In this document: positions 17,192 through 25,261 of the stretch, one piece after another
Position numbering within the stretch: the first letter of the stretch is position 1
Layout: the number at the start of each line of letters is the position of its first letter
Assembly (NCBI GenBank): GCA_020634895.1
Contig: JACKAV010000004.1
Span: 365,688 to 429,687 of the forward strand
DNA: 64,000 nt
Reading direction: 5' to 3'
DNA from: Anaerolineales bacterium
Lineage (GTDB): Bacteria; Chloroflexota; Anaerolineae; Anaerolineales; Villigracilaceae
Made by a program: the position numbers and the translations under genes
Notes under the pieces: generated by a model
What the model was told of the DNA's origin: nothing
What the model saw: only the letters and a program-made list of their open reading frames with translations
Database searches by the model: none

Positions 17192-18142
17192 CTATTCACT
17201 AGCTACTGACACTTCCCCATACAACTTGCGATGCACCACACTCAACGCGCGGACCTGCTCCGCGGCGTGGTACGAAGACCGCACCAGCGGATTCGACTCC
17301 ACCCACTTGAAGCCGATCTCCTTGCCGAACTCGCGCAGTTCAGCGAATTCCTCCATGGTGTAGTAACGGTCCATGGGCATGTGCTTTTTGCTTGGCTGCA
17401 GGTACTGACCGATGGTGAGGATGTCCACGCCCCAACTGCGCTGGTCGCGCATCACGGCTTTGACCTCGTCCATTGTTTCGCCCAAACCAACCATGATGCC
17501 GGATTTGGTCAAAACCTCTGGATCGAGTTTCTTGGCATTGGATAATGTTGCAGCCGCCCATTCGTAGTTATCCTGCGGTTGAACGGACTTGAACAAACGC
17601 GGCACGGTTTCCACATTGTGATTGAGGATCTCGGGTCGCGCGTCCATGACGATCTTCAGCGCTTCGATGCTTCCCTTGAAATCGGGGATCAGGACTTCGA
17701 TGGAACATCCCGGCAGCAGTTCGCGGATGCGGCGAATGACCATCGCAAAGATGGGAGCGCCGCCGTCGCGTCGTTCGTCGCGGTTCACGGATGTGATGAC
17801 AGCATGCTTGAGTTCCATGGCTTTGACGGCTTGCGCCACGCGTTCGGCTTCGCCCCAATCCAATAAAGCGGGTTTGCCGTGTTTGATGTCGCAGAAGGCG
17901 CAGGTGCGTGTGCATACATCGCCAAGCATCAGGAAGGTGGCTGTGCCGCTGCCCCAGCATTCGCCAAGGTTCGGGCACATGGCTTCTTCACAGACGGTGT
18001 GCAATTCCTTTTTGCGCATCAGCCCGTGCAGCCATTCATACGTCTCGCCTGAGGGCGCGCGGACTTTGATCCAATCCGGGCGGCGCAGGGGGCGCGAATC
18101 AGTTTTCGGGGAGACTCGGTCTCGGGTGGGTGTAGCAGGCAT
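17192..18142 (-). CDS. lipA: Lipoyl synthase
   Basis: A 316-residue radical SAM enzyme that inserts two sulfurs into octanoyl groups on lipoyl domains. The auxiliary cluster Cys residues are 51, 56 and 62 (CEEAMCPNLGEC), the radical SAM cluster Cys are 77, 81 and 84 (CTRTCAFC), and the terminal RSSYHAAE motif supplies the conserved Ser ligand. Other matches are VNRDERRDGGAPIFA and LNHNVETVPRL. No lipB or lipM is adjacent. The gene follows the NfeD-type protease gene on the same strand with a hairpin repeat in the gap. Confidence 0.96.
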   Translation of the reverse strand: MPATPTRDRVSPKTDSRPLRRPDWIKVRAPSGETYEWLHGLMRKKELHTVCEEAMCPNLGECWGSGTATFLMLGDVCTRTCAFCDIKHGKPALLDWGEAERVAQAVKAMELKHAVITSVNRDERRDGGAPIFAMVIRRIRELLPGCSIEVLIPDFKGSIEALKIVMDARPEILNHNVETVPRLFKSVQPQDNYEWAAATLSNAKKLDPEVLTKSGIMVGLGETMDEVKAVMRDQRSWGVDILTIGQYLQPSKKHMPMDRYYTMEEFAELREFGKEIGFKWVESNPLVRSSYHAAEQVRALSVVHRKLYGEVSVASE

Positions 18143-18159
18143 AGGGTCCTTTTTGAACC

Positions 18160-18187
18160 GCAGAGGCGACGTATACGCCGCCCCTGC
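18160..18187. repeat. Dispersed hairpin, GCAGAGGCGAC type
   Basis: GCAGAGGCGACG and the complementary CGCCGCCCCTGC form a 28-nt palindrome in which the two imperfect positions become G-U pairs in RNA. It resembles the hairpins at 28203 and 28878. Confidence 0.55.
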
Positions 18188-18196
18188 AGGTAAATC

Positions 18197-19501
18197 TTAT
18201 TTTTTCCTGACGATCAATCTTAAACCTCTAATTTCGACGACTTCGATTTTATCACCCTTACCGATGTCGCCTGAAGCGGCGTCCTTTTCCGCGGTCCACA
18301 ACTCCGAACCAACCTGTACCTGACCGATATTGCCTTCGAACGATTTGACCGTTCCGATTTTTCCAACATAGGATTCGCCGCCCATCCATGCGGGATTATG
18401 CAGCGAACGCAGGGCGATCATCATGATGCCGAAGAAAAGCAGTCCGATGAAAATGCCGGTTCCGACCACGAGTGGAACGGATACACGTTGGAAGTCGGGC
18501 GTACCCGGAGAGTTGAACAGCACCAACCCGCCGACGATGAACGATGCGACTCCGGCGGTTGTCAATGCGCCGTGCGTAGGCGCTTTGATATCGAGCACAA
18601 AAAGCACGAACGCGGTGACCAAAAAGATGATTCCGAATAGGTTGACCGATAGCAATCCCAAACCATAAATCGACAATGTGAGACAGACCACGCCGATGAA
18701 TCCCGCCACCCAGCCGCCGGGGCTGGCGAGTTCGATCAGAATTGCCTGCACGCCGATGGCAAGCAGAAGGAACGAGATATTCGGGTTGGTCATCAGGATC
18801 AGCAATTGCTCGATGAAACTAATATTGAGTGATTGGACTTTGATGTCTTTTGTATGCAGCGTCCGCGGACCATCGTCCATTTGGACGGTGAAACCGTCCA
18901 GCGATTGCAGCAATTCATTCACATCCTTGGAAATGAAATCGATCAGGTTGACAGCCAGCGCCTCGTCGGCAGTGACGGCTTTGGCGTCGTCGATCATGGA
19001 TTCGGCAAGTTTGAGCGCCTCATCTCCGCGCGGAGTCACATACGGGCGGATCGAAGCCTTGATGATCTCCTTCGCTTTTTTATCGGCTGTGCTGCTCAGG
19101 TTCTCCCCCGAACTGGAGATCGGGCTCGATGCGCCAATGGACGTTTCCGGCGACATGGCTGCGGCGTGTCCCGACAGGGTGATCATCGCGCCTGCGCTCC
19201 CTGCGATGGCGTTTCTCGGCGTCACATACACCACCACCGGCACATTGCTGGAACGGATCTCGGAGATGATCTCCAGCATGGTTTCTATGTTCCCGCCGGG
19301 TGTGTTCAACTCGATCACCACCACTTCCGCATTGCGCCGATTTGCCGTCTCAATGCCGCGTTTGATGTATTCCAGCATCGGCGGCATGACGGGACCATCC
19401 GCTTTCATCACCACGGCAACCGGCGTATTTCCCTGTGCAAAAGCTGTTTGAAACACCGCAAATACAATAAAGAGCAAAAGCAGGGTGCGATTTGTTTTCA
19501 T
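18197..19501 (-). CDS. NfeD-type membrane serine protease (ClpP-class N-terminus)
   Basis: A 434-residue exported and membrane protein of the long NfeD form. Residues 1-22 are a signal peptide (ending AFAQ). Residues 25-215 form a ClpP/crotonase-like protease domain with TPGGNIETM, catalytic Ser102 in GSAGAMITLS and a probable general base Lys141 or Lys142 after SSTADKK. Four to five membrane segments follow (about 230-365), then a C-terminal OB-fold NfeD domain (GKIGTVKSFEGNIGQVQVG). Archaeal homologues with a Ser-Lys dyad cut the hydrophobic tail of stomatin/slipin proteins. A slipin is encoded at 5.1-6.0 kb, not adjacent. Confidence 0.9.
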   Translation of the reverse strand: MKTNRTLLLLFIVFAVFQTAFAQGNTPVAVVMKADGPVMPPMLEYIKRGIETANRRNAEVVVIELNTPGGNIETMLEIISEIRSSNVPVVVYVTPRNAIAGSAGAMITLSGHAAAMSPETSIGASSPISSSGENLSSTADKKAKEIIKASIRPYVTPRGDEALKLAESMIDDAKAVTADEALAVNLIDFISKDVNELLQSLDGFTVQMDDGPRTLHTKDIKVQSLNISFIEQLLILMTNPNISFLLLAIGVQAILIELASPGGWVAGFIGVVCLTLSIYGLGLLSVNLFGIIFLVTAFVLFVLDIKAPTHGALTTAGVASFIVGGLVLFNSPGTPDFQRVSVPLVVGTGIFIGLLFFGIMMIALRSLHNPAWMGGESYVGKIGTVKSFEGNIGQVQVGSELWTAEKDAASGDIGKGDKIEVVEIRGLRLIVRKK

Positions 19502-19690
19502 AATTGTTTCCGTTTCTTGAAATGATTATACTGTTTAAGGAGGGCATCATGTCTGAGACGAAGCGAACGTTTACGTTGATGTATTATGGGCTTATCTCGC
19601 AAGTCCTGCTTCTTTGACTCCCTTTTGGCGCTCATTCCTACGGGGTAATTGCTCTTCACCATTATGCTGCGGACTACGCTGGGAAATATC

Positions 19691-19731
19691 ACAAAAAAAA
19701 CGCGCCGTGTTTTTACACGGCGCGTTTTGTA
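19691..19731. terminator. Strong bidirectional terminator
   Basis: AAAACGCGCCGTGT pairs perfectly with ACACGGCGCGTTTT around a 4-nt loop, flanked by an A-run and T-run. It follows the TauE/SafE gene. The rest of the 230-bp gap towards the NfeD-type gene shows no credible gene. Confidence 0.9.
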
Positions 19732-19733
19732 AC

Positions 19734-20489
19734 CTACATCAACGCCAGCACCAACGTGCGGATGCTGAGACCGATGATCAAGACTCCCACAAAGATCATC
19801 AACGTTTTTAGCGGCAGTTTTTGCGTCAACCTTGCCGCGATGGGCGCCGCAACGACTCCTCCGATCAACAATCCCAAAATGATCTGCCAGTAATTCCGAA
19901 AATCCAGCGTCAATACGAACAGGATCGATTCTGCGAGCGTGACGAAAAATTCGGAGAAATTTACCGACCCGATGGTCATGCGCGGATTCTTGCCCCGCGC
20001 CACCAGTGTGGATGTGACGACCGGTCCCCAGCCCCCGCCGCCGATGGCGTCACAAAAGCCGCCCAACAATCCCAGCCAACTCACCCGCGGACCATGATAC
20101 CCGTCCGGTTTGCTGCGCGGAACCAGCGTAAAAGCCTTATAGACAATGACTCCACCCATGACGAGCAGATACGCAGAGATATACGGTTTGATGATGTCCC
20201 CGTCAATGGATGTCAACAGGTAGGCGCCCACCACGCCGCCGATCACGCCGGGTATCAACAGCCGCCGTACCAACTTCCAGTCCACATTTCCCAGCCTCCA
20301 ATGGGAAATCCCCGAAACGCCGGTGGTCACCACTTCCGCCATGTGAACACTGGCTGATGCCGCAGCCGGGGGAATGCCGAGGCTTAAGAGAAAAGTGTTC
20401 GAGCTGACCCCATACGCCATCCCCAGGGCACCATCGATCATCTGTGCCACGAACCCCACCAACACGTACAAAAGAATTGAGAGCGTCAT
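19734..20489 (-). CDS. TauE/SafE-family anion exporter
   Basis: A 251-residue protein with about eight hydrophobic segments and the duplicated layout of the TauE/SafE family. The N-terminal repeat contains FVAQMIDGALGMAYG and the C-terminal repeat GLLGGFCDAIGGGGWGP, both with the conserved Asp and Gly. Members export sulfite, sulfoacetate or related sulfur-containing anions. It follows an Rrf2-type regulator gene, and its leader contains a small palindrome, so regulation by that protein in response to sulfur or redox state is plausible. Confidence 0.88.
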   Translation of the reverse strand: MTLSILLYVLVGFVAQMIDGALGMAYGVSSNTFLLSLGIPPAAASASVHMAEVVTTGVSGISHWRLGNVDWKLVRRLLIPGVIGGVVGAYLLTSIDGDIIKPYISAYLLVMGGVIVYKAFTLVPRSKPDGYHGPRVSWLGLLGGFCDAIGGGGWGPVVTSTLVARGKNPRMTIGSVNFSEFFVTLAESILFVLTLDFRNYWQIILGLLIGGVVAAPIAARLTQKLPLKTLMIFVGVLIIGLSIRTLVLALM

Positions 20490-20529
20490 ATTTACTCCTT
20501 TTTAGGTATTTGTTCCTTCAAATTTCAAA

Positions 20530-20543
20530 AGACTATAAAGTCT
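20530..20543 (-). promoter_or_regulatory. Operator candidate in the TauE/SafE leader
   Basis: AGACT-ATAA-AGTCT is a small perfect inverted repeat, downstream of a TATACT -10-like hexamer at 20557-20552 on the minus strand. Binding by the neighbouring Rrf2 protein is a guess. Confidence 0.35.
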
Positions 20544-20583
20544 ATAATTTCAGTATACTTTTTGGGTAAATAAAAAATCGCTG

Positions 20584-20610
20584 ACCAAACCCGGCGAAGC
20601 GTCCGCCGGG
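20584..20610 (-). terminator. Stem-loop after the Rrf2 gene
   Basis: CCCGGCG and CGCCGGG form a 7-bp stem just after the Rrf2-type stop codon; the T-run is poor, so read-through into the exporter gene is possible. Confidence 0.45.
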
Positions 20611-20616
20611 ACTCCC

Positions 20617-21075
20617 CTATTTGATTCCCAGCTTCTTTCTAAGCGAACCCTGCCGCTTGACCACGTTGGCAAGTGTGGTCTTATCCAGAATATCTGAAAT
20701 GGCGTTACGCACATCTCCCATTACAAGCCGCAGCCCGCAGGTTTCCTCATCAGGGCATCCGCATGGCTCATATGCCATCTGGCTCACGCATTTGACCGGT
20801 GCAACGGGTCCATCCAACACGCGGAAGATCTGCCCAAGCGTGATCTCGGTTGCAGGTTTCGCAAGGTAATATCCGCCGCCGACTCCCATTTTGCTGTGAA
20901 GCAGTCCATTGTTCTTGAGCGCCAGCAGGATCTGTTCGAGGAACTTGGACGAGATTCCCTCGCGCAGGGCGATCTCCTTGATCTGCATCATGCGTGGGGA
21001 ACCGTCCTGCTCGTCAGGTTCCGCCAGGGCGATCATGGCTCGTAATCCGTATTCACCGCGTTTGGAAAGTCTCAT
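20617..21075 (-). CDS. Rrf2-family transcriptional regulator
   Basis: A 152-residue regulator. The winged helix covers residues 1-75, starting MRLSKRGEYGLRAMIALA and including SSKFLEQILLALKNNGLLHS and GVGGGYYLAKP. Four Cys (96, 105, 107, 113) cluster in the loop region where IscR and NsrR hold their Fe-S cluster, with spacing unlike IscR, so cluster binding is possible but not proven. Rrf2 proteins include CymR and IscR, regulators of sulfur and Fe-S metabolism; the downstream sulfur-anion exporter fits. A 21-bp palindrome lies in its upstream region. Confidence 0.88.
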   Translation of the reverse strand: MRLSKRGEYGLRAMIALAEPDEQDGSPRMMQIKEIALREGISSKFLEQILLALKNNGLLHSKMGVGGGYYLAKPATEITLGQIFRVLDGPVAPVKCVSQMAYEPCGCPDEETCGLRLVMGDVRNAISDILDKTTLANVVKRQGSLRKKLGIK

Positions 21076-21120
21076 TCTCTATAATTCCTACTTATTAAAT
21101 AGAGTTTATTTAACTTTATC

Positions 21121-21141
21121 ATAATTCAGCAGTTGAATTAT
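21121..21141. promoter_or_regulatory. Palindrome upstream of the Rrf2 gene
   Basis: ATAATTCA-gcagt-TGAATTAT is a perfect 8-bp inverted repeat, 46 bp upstream of the Rrf2 start and between that gene and the divergent membrane protein gene at 21331. It is a candidate autoregulatory operator. Confidence 0.5.
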
Positions 21142-21330
21142 GTCAATGGCATTGCCATCTGGAATGTGTCAATGTTTTGTTACAATGGCTGATATGTACC
21201 AGATTACCAGACGAGGCAATATGCGTTCCGTATTTCGTTCAATATTCAAGTATTCTTGCGCCAGTTTCTGAGATATTCTGTCGTTACTCCATAAAAGTCA
21301 TCATTCTGAGGTTCAAAAGCAAATCAAGGT

Positions 21331-22341
21331 ATGAATAAATTCCTGGTCGTTGTCATTCTGTTTTTGGGTGTGGTCGTTGTTGCATTTAGTTTCGGCGAGT
21401 TGGAGACCATTGTGCTCACCCTGCAAAAGGCACATTTGTCGTTTTTCCTGCTGGCGATCTTTGTGCAGTGCATGTGGTTCGTTTCAAGCGGACGAATGTA
21501 TCAGTCCATTTTTCACCTGCTTGGAGTGCATGAGGACGTGCTGACGCTCAGCCGCATCGCCACGGCTGCGAACTTTATCAACGTGGTCGCACCCACCGCC
21601 GGCGCGGGCGGAGTCGCGCTTTTTGCGGCAGAAGCGAAACGGCGCGGACATCCCGCCGGAAAGGCAACTGTTGCTGCAGCGTTGTTCATCCTGCTCGATC
21701 TTTCTTCGTTTCTGGTCGTGCTCTCGCTGGGATTGATCGTCCTCGTGAGACGCAATGACCTCGACGCCGGGGAGATATCGGCGTCCGCCATTTTGTTCGC
21801 GACCGCAATGGTCTTTGCTTTTTTTCTTTATCTGGGGTATCGGTCTGCTGAAAAATTGGGAAACCTGTTGGCGAAATTTGTGCGCGGTATCAACCGCGTT
21901 GTTCACGTATTTCGGAAGAAAAATTACCTCAGCGAAGACCGCGCGCATGAATATGCCCATGAGATCGCCGACGGCTTTTCGGGTTTAACAGAAAGACCCA
22001 TCAGCCTTGTCCGTCCCGTCCTGTGGGGCATCTTCAACAAAAGTTTGTGGATGCTTGTTCTATTGTGCTCCTTCCTCGCCTTTGAAGTTCCATTTTCGGG
22101 CGGGACCATCATTGCAGGCTTTTCCATCGCGTATCTCTTTCTGATCGTCTCGCCCACGCCGTCCGGCATTGGCATCGTGGAAGGCGTCATGCCGGTGGCG
22201 TTGAGTTCGCTCAATGTCAACTGGAGTCAGGCGGTGGTCATCACGCTCATCTACCGCGCCGTGACGTTCTGGGTTCCGTTGGGCGTGGGCGCATGGGCAT
22301 TCCGCACGCTGCACAAGGAACGCGCCGAACTCGTGAGTTGA
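21331..22341 (+). CDS. YbhN/UPF0104-family (lysylphosphatidylglycerol synthase TM-like) membrane protein
   Basis: A 336-residue polytopic membrane protein with about eight hydrophobic segments. Motifs of the family are NFINVVAPTAGAGGVALF near residues 72-90, where the helices break, and the C-terminal SPTPSGIGIVEGVMPVAL near 275-293. It corresponds to the flippase-like membrane part of MprF without the catalytic lysyl-transferase domain. Such proteins may flip lipids or precursors; the substrate is unknown. The helicase gene starts 6 nt after its stop. Confidence 0.82.
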   Translation: MNKFLVVVILFLGVVVVAFSFGELETIVLTLQKAHLSFFLLAIFVQCMWFVSSGRMYQSIFHLLGVHEDVLTLSRIATAANFINVVAPTAGAGGVALFAAEAKRRGHPAGKATVAAALFILLDLSSFLVVLSLGLIVLVRRNDLDAGEISASAILFATAMVFAFFLYLGYRSAEKLGNLLAKFVRGINRVVHVFRKKNYLSEDRAHEYAHEIADGFSGLTERPISLVRPVLWGIFNKSLWMLVLLCSFLAFEVPFSGGTIIAGFSIAYLFLIVSPTPSGIGIVEGVMPVALSSLNVNWSQAVVITLIYRAVTFWVPLGVGAWAFRTLHKERAELVS

Positions 22342-22347
22342 CGTTTT

Positions 22348-24927
22348 ATGCTTGAAGCCCTTTTGGATTTTTGGAAGCAGGATGATGAGACCGCTCCGAA
22401 CATCTTTGCCTGGCGGACGATTCCGCCGCGCCCCGCACAGACGCATCCCGTCCCGACCGATGTGCCTGATACGCTTCGAGCAGCCTTATCTTCCCGTAAC
22501 ATTTCCCAGCTTTATTCCCACCAACTGACGGCGTGGACTCATGCCCGCGCCGGGCGCAACCTGATCCTTTCCACCGGCACCGCCAGCGGCAAGACACTTG
22601 CCTACAACCTGCCCGTCCTCGCAAAGATGCTTGAGGATTCTCAAGCGAGGGCGTTGTATCTTTTTCCGACCAAGGCGCTGGCTCAAGATCAGTTGTCGGT
22701 TCTTAATGATCAATTATCAGCCTTGCGCCAACCGGTCACGGATAACTGGTCACTGACGACCGCCATCTACGATGGAGATACTCCGCAGCCGCATCGCTCC
22801 GGCATCCGCAAGACTGCCCGCATTGTGATGTCCAACCCGGATATGCTGCACACGGGCATCCTGCCGCATCATGCCAATTGGGGCGACTTTTTCACCAATC
22901 TCAAATTTATCGTCATTGACGAAGCGCACACCTACCGCGGAGTCTTTGGCTCGCACGTTGCCAACGTTGTTCGCAGGCTCAAGCGCGTGGCGAAGTTCTA
23001 CGGCGCGAAACCGCAGTTCATCCTTGCCTCGGCGACCATCGGCAACCCGAAGGAACTTGCCGAGACTCTTATCGAGGAACCCGTCGAATTGGTGGACAAT
23101 GACGGCTCCTCGCGCGGGGAACGTCACTTCATTATGTACAATCCGCCCGTAACGGATGCGGCGCTTGGTCTGCGAAAGAGCAGCATCCTCGAAAGCGTGC
23201 GGCTGGCAAACCACCTGCTTTCGCATGATGTCCAGTCCGTTGTCTTTGCACGGACGAGACGAACGGTGGAAATGTTGTTGACATATTTGCATGAGAATCG
23301 AGGATCGGGAATCGGAAACCCAACTTCCGATTCCCGATCCTCAAAATCCAATTCGTACATCCGCGGTTATCGCTCCGGTTATCTTCCCCTTCAACGCCGC
23401 GAGATCGAACAGGGATTGCGTGACGGGTCGGTCAAAACCGTGGTGGCGACGAATGCGCTCGAACTCGGCATCGACATCGGCGGGCTGGGCGCGGCGTTGA
23501 TGGTCGGTTACCCGGGGACGATTGCCAGCGCGCGTCAGCAAGCCGGTCGCGCCGGGCGCGGCGATGACCCGGCTGTTTCGATTCTTGTCGCTTCGCCCAA
23601 TCCGCTGGACCAGTTTCTTGCGCATCATCCCGAATATTTCTTCGAACGTTCGCCGGAGATGGCGTTGGTCAACCCGAATCATTTGCTGATCCTGTTGGAG
23701 CATTTGCGCTGCGCGATTTTCGAGCTGCCGTTTCAAAAAGGCGAAGGCTTCGGCTCGATCTCCGATGAATTGGTAAATGAGTACCTTGAATTTCTGGTTT
23801 CCAATAACGAGGCGCATTTTTCGAACGAAAAGTATTTCTGGATGCAGGATGCCTATCCAGCTGCAAATATTTCCCTGCGTTCAGCGTCTCCGCAAAGTGT
23901 GGTGCTGCACACCAATGCGGACGATGGACGCCCGACCATCATCGGCACTGTGGACGGCGAGTCCGCGAATTGGATGGTCCACCCGGGCGCGATCTACATG
24001 CACGAAGCGCAGCAGTATTTTGTACAGGAACTCGACATCGAGAATCACATCGCCCACCTCGTGCCCGTCGGTTTGGATTATTACACCGAGGCACAGCAGC
24101 AATCGGAGATTCAGATCACGTCGTTGAACGACCAGATCGCCACGCGAGGCTGTGAAAAAGGATATGGCGAAATTCAAGTCACCACACAAGTGGTTGGATT
24201 CCGCAAGATCCGCTGGTTCTCGAATGAGAATTTGGGACAGGAACCGCTCGACCTGCCGCCGTCAGAGCTGCAGACCACCGGTTATTGGATCGTGCTTTCG
24301 GAGGAGGCTCTTTCCAAGCTGCGCGAGGCTGGGCTGTGGAGCAACGATCCGAACGATTATGGACCGGACTGGCAAAAGACAAGACTCGCCGTCAGAAAAC
24401 GGGACCAGTTCAAATGTCAGGTGTGCGGCGCGGCGGAGACGGTCCGCGAGCATGATGTGCATCATAAGACCCCGTTCCGCGCCTTCATCCAAAATGGAGT
24501 CGTCAACCGCGAGCAGGCGAACCGGCTGGAGAATCTTGTTACATTGTGTCAAAGCTGTCATCGCAAAGTGGAACAGAACGTCCGCATCCGCAGCGGGTTG
24601 ACTGGGCTGGGATTCGTGCTGGGCAACCTCGCGCCGTTGTTCCTGATGTGCGATGCGGGCGACCTGGGAGTCTTTGCCGAACCGGCGTGGTCTGCCGTGG
24701 ATGCACAGCCTGCCGTGGTTCTGTATGATCTTGTTCCGGCAGGGATTGGCTTCAGCGAAAAATTATTCGAGCTTCACGATGAGTTGATACAGCGCGCGTA
24801 TGAGTTGGTAAGTGAATGTGCCTGTGAAGACGGCTGCCCTTCGTGTGTGGGACCCGGCGGCGAAAATGGGTATGGGGGCAAAGCGGAAACGCTTGCAATA
24901 CTTCAACAACTGCTTGCATCAAAATAA
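22348..24927 (+). CDS. MrfA/Hrq1-like superfamily 2 helicase with embedded HNH domain and DUF1998
   Basis: An 859-residue helicase. SF2 motifs: GTASGKTLAYNLP (motif I, near 77), FPTKALAQDQL (Ia), DEAH (motif II, near 191), ASATIGNP (III, near 227), NALELGIDIGGLGAALMVGYPG (V) and QQAGRAGRG (VI, near 394). The C-terminus holds the DUF1998/MZB zinc module with CACEDGCPSCVGP near 830-843. Between them, at about residues 675-750, lies a complete HNH nuclease-like module: CQVCGAAE, HDVHHKTPFRAF and LCQSCHRKV. MrfA-type helicases act in excision of mitomycin adducts. An 18-bp palindrome interrupts the coding sequence in frame near residues 318-332. The start at 22348 closely follows the YbhN-like gene. 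Confidence 0.88.
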   Translation: MLEALLDFWKQDDETAPNIFAWRTIPPRPAQTHPVPTDVPDTLRAALSSRNISQLYSHQLTAWTHARAGRNLILSTGTASGKTLAYNLPVLAKMLEDSQARALYLFPTKALAQDQLSVLNDQLSALRQPVTDNWSLTTAIYDGDTPQPHRSGIRKTARIVMSNPDMLHTGILPHHANWGDFFTNLKFIVIDEAHTYRGVFGSHVANVVRRLKRVAKFYGAKPQFILASATIGNPKELAETLIEEPVELVDNDGSSRGERHFIMYNPPVTDAALGLRKSSILESVRLANHLLSHDVQSVVFARTRRTVEMLLTYLHENRGSGIGNPTSDSRSSKSNSYIRGYRSGYLPLQRREIEQGLRDGSVKTVVATNALELGIDIGGLGAALMVGYPGTIASARQQAGRAGRGDDPAVSILVASPNPLDQFLAHHPEYFFERSPEMALVNPNHLLILLEHLRCAIFELPFQKGEGFGSISDELVNEYLEFLVSNNEAHFSNEKYFWMQDAYPAANISLRSASPQSVVLHTNADDGRPTIIGTVDGESANWMVHPGAIYMHEAQQYFVQELDIENHIAHLVPVGLDYYTEAQQQSEIQITSLNDQIATRGCEKGYGEIQVTTQVVGFRKIRWFSNENLGQEPLDLPPSELQTTGYWIVLSEEALSKLREAGLWSNDPNDYGPDWQKTRLAVRKRDQFKCQVCGAAETVREHDVHHKTPFRAFIQNGVVNREQANRLENLVTLCQSCHRKVEQNVRIRSGLTGLGFVLGNLAPLFLMCDAGDLGVFAEPAWSAVDAQPAVVLYDLVPAGIGFSEKLFELHDELIQRAYELVSECACEDGCPSCVGPGGENGYGGKAETLAILQQLLASK
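23300..23342. repeat. Palindrome inserted in frame in the helicase gene
   Basis: A perfect 18-bp inverted repeat (left arm GAGGATCGGGAATCGGAA) around a 7-nt loop encodes a low-complexity Gly/Ser/Arg/Asn stretch between helicase motifs III and V, and preserves the frame. Confidence 0.75.
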
Positions 24928-24945
24928 AAGTTGATTCGGAGCGCA

Positions 24946-24983
24946 CATGATGATTGTGTCATGAAGTGATGACATACATCATG
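24946..24983. promoter_or_regulatory. Nested palindrome upstream of the 53-residue membrane protein gene
   Basis: CATGATG...TGTCAT-gaagtg-ATGACA...CATCATG forms two nested inverted repeats with nearly the same centre, about 100 bp upstream of the small membrane protein gene. It is a likely regulator site; the MerR-like protein at 26.2 kb is one candidate partner. Confidence 0.45.
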
Positions 24984-25084
24984 CCGAATATGCCCTCCGT
25001 TTATTTTGATTTAAGCAAAACCTTTACAACCTCAGTTGTGATTTCATACAAAACGGGGACAATATAACCAAAACAACCGAGGTA

Positions 25085-25246
25085 ATGATGACCGAAAGAA
25101 AACTCACCACCAGCAAATCGCACATGCCCAAAGATTCTTTTTTGTTCGAGAAGTTCGTTCCCGCATCCTTGATCGTAATGGGAATCGTCATGGTTGGGCT
25201 GATCCTGTTCGCGGCAGGCGTTTTGCTCGGCGTGGTCAAATTCTAG
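25085..25246 (+). CDS. Small single-span membrane protein, 53 residues
   Basis: A short gene starting MMTERKLTTSKSHMPKD with a basic N-terminus and one membrane helix at about residues 27-50, ending GVLLGVVKF. GAGGTA lies just before the start. It is followed 15 nt later by a multi-span membrane protein gene with its own AGGAGA, so the two are probably co-transcribed. I do not recognise a family; small subunits of membrane complexes have this layout. Confidence 0.6.
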   Translation: MMTERKLTTSKSHMPKDSFLFEKFVPASLIVMGIVMVGLILFAAGVLLGVVKF

Positions 25247-25261
25247 TTAGGAGAAAAATTG

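Noticed and set aside
19498..19692. Short minus-strand frame of 64 codons between the NfeD-type and TauE/SafE genes
   Set aside because: Very basic, no family, no good ribosome site and it runs into the terminator region.
21194..21271. 25-codon frame upstream of the YbhN-like gene
   Set aside because: No ribosome site and no neighbour suggesting a small peptide; too short to support.
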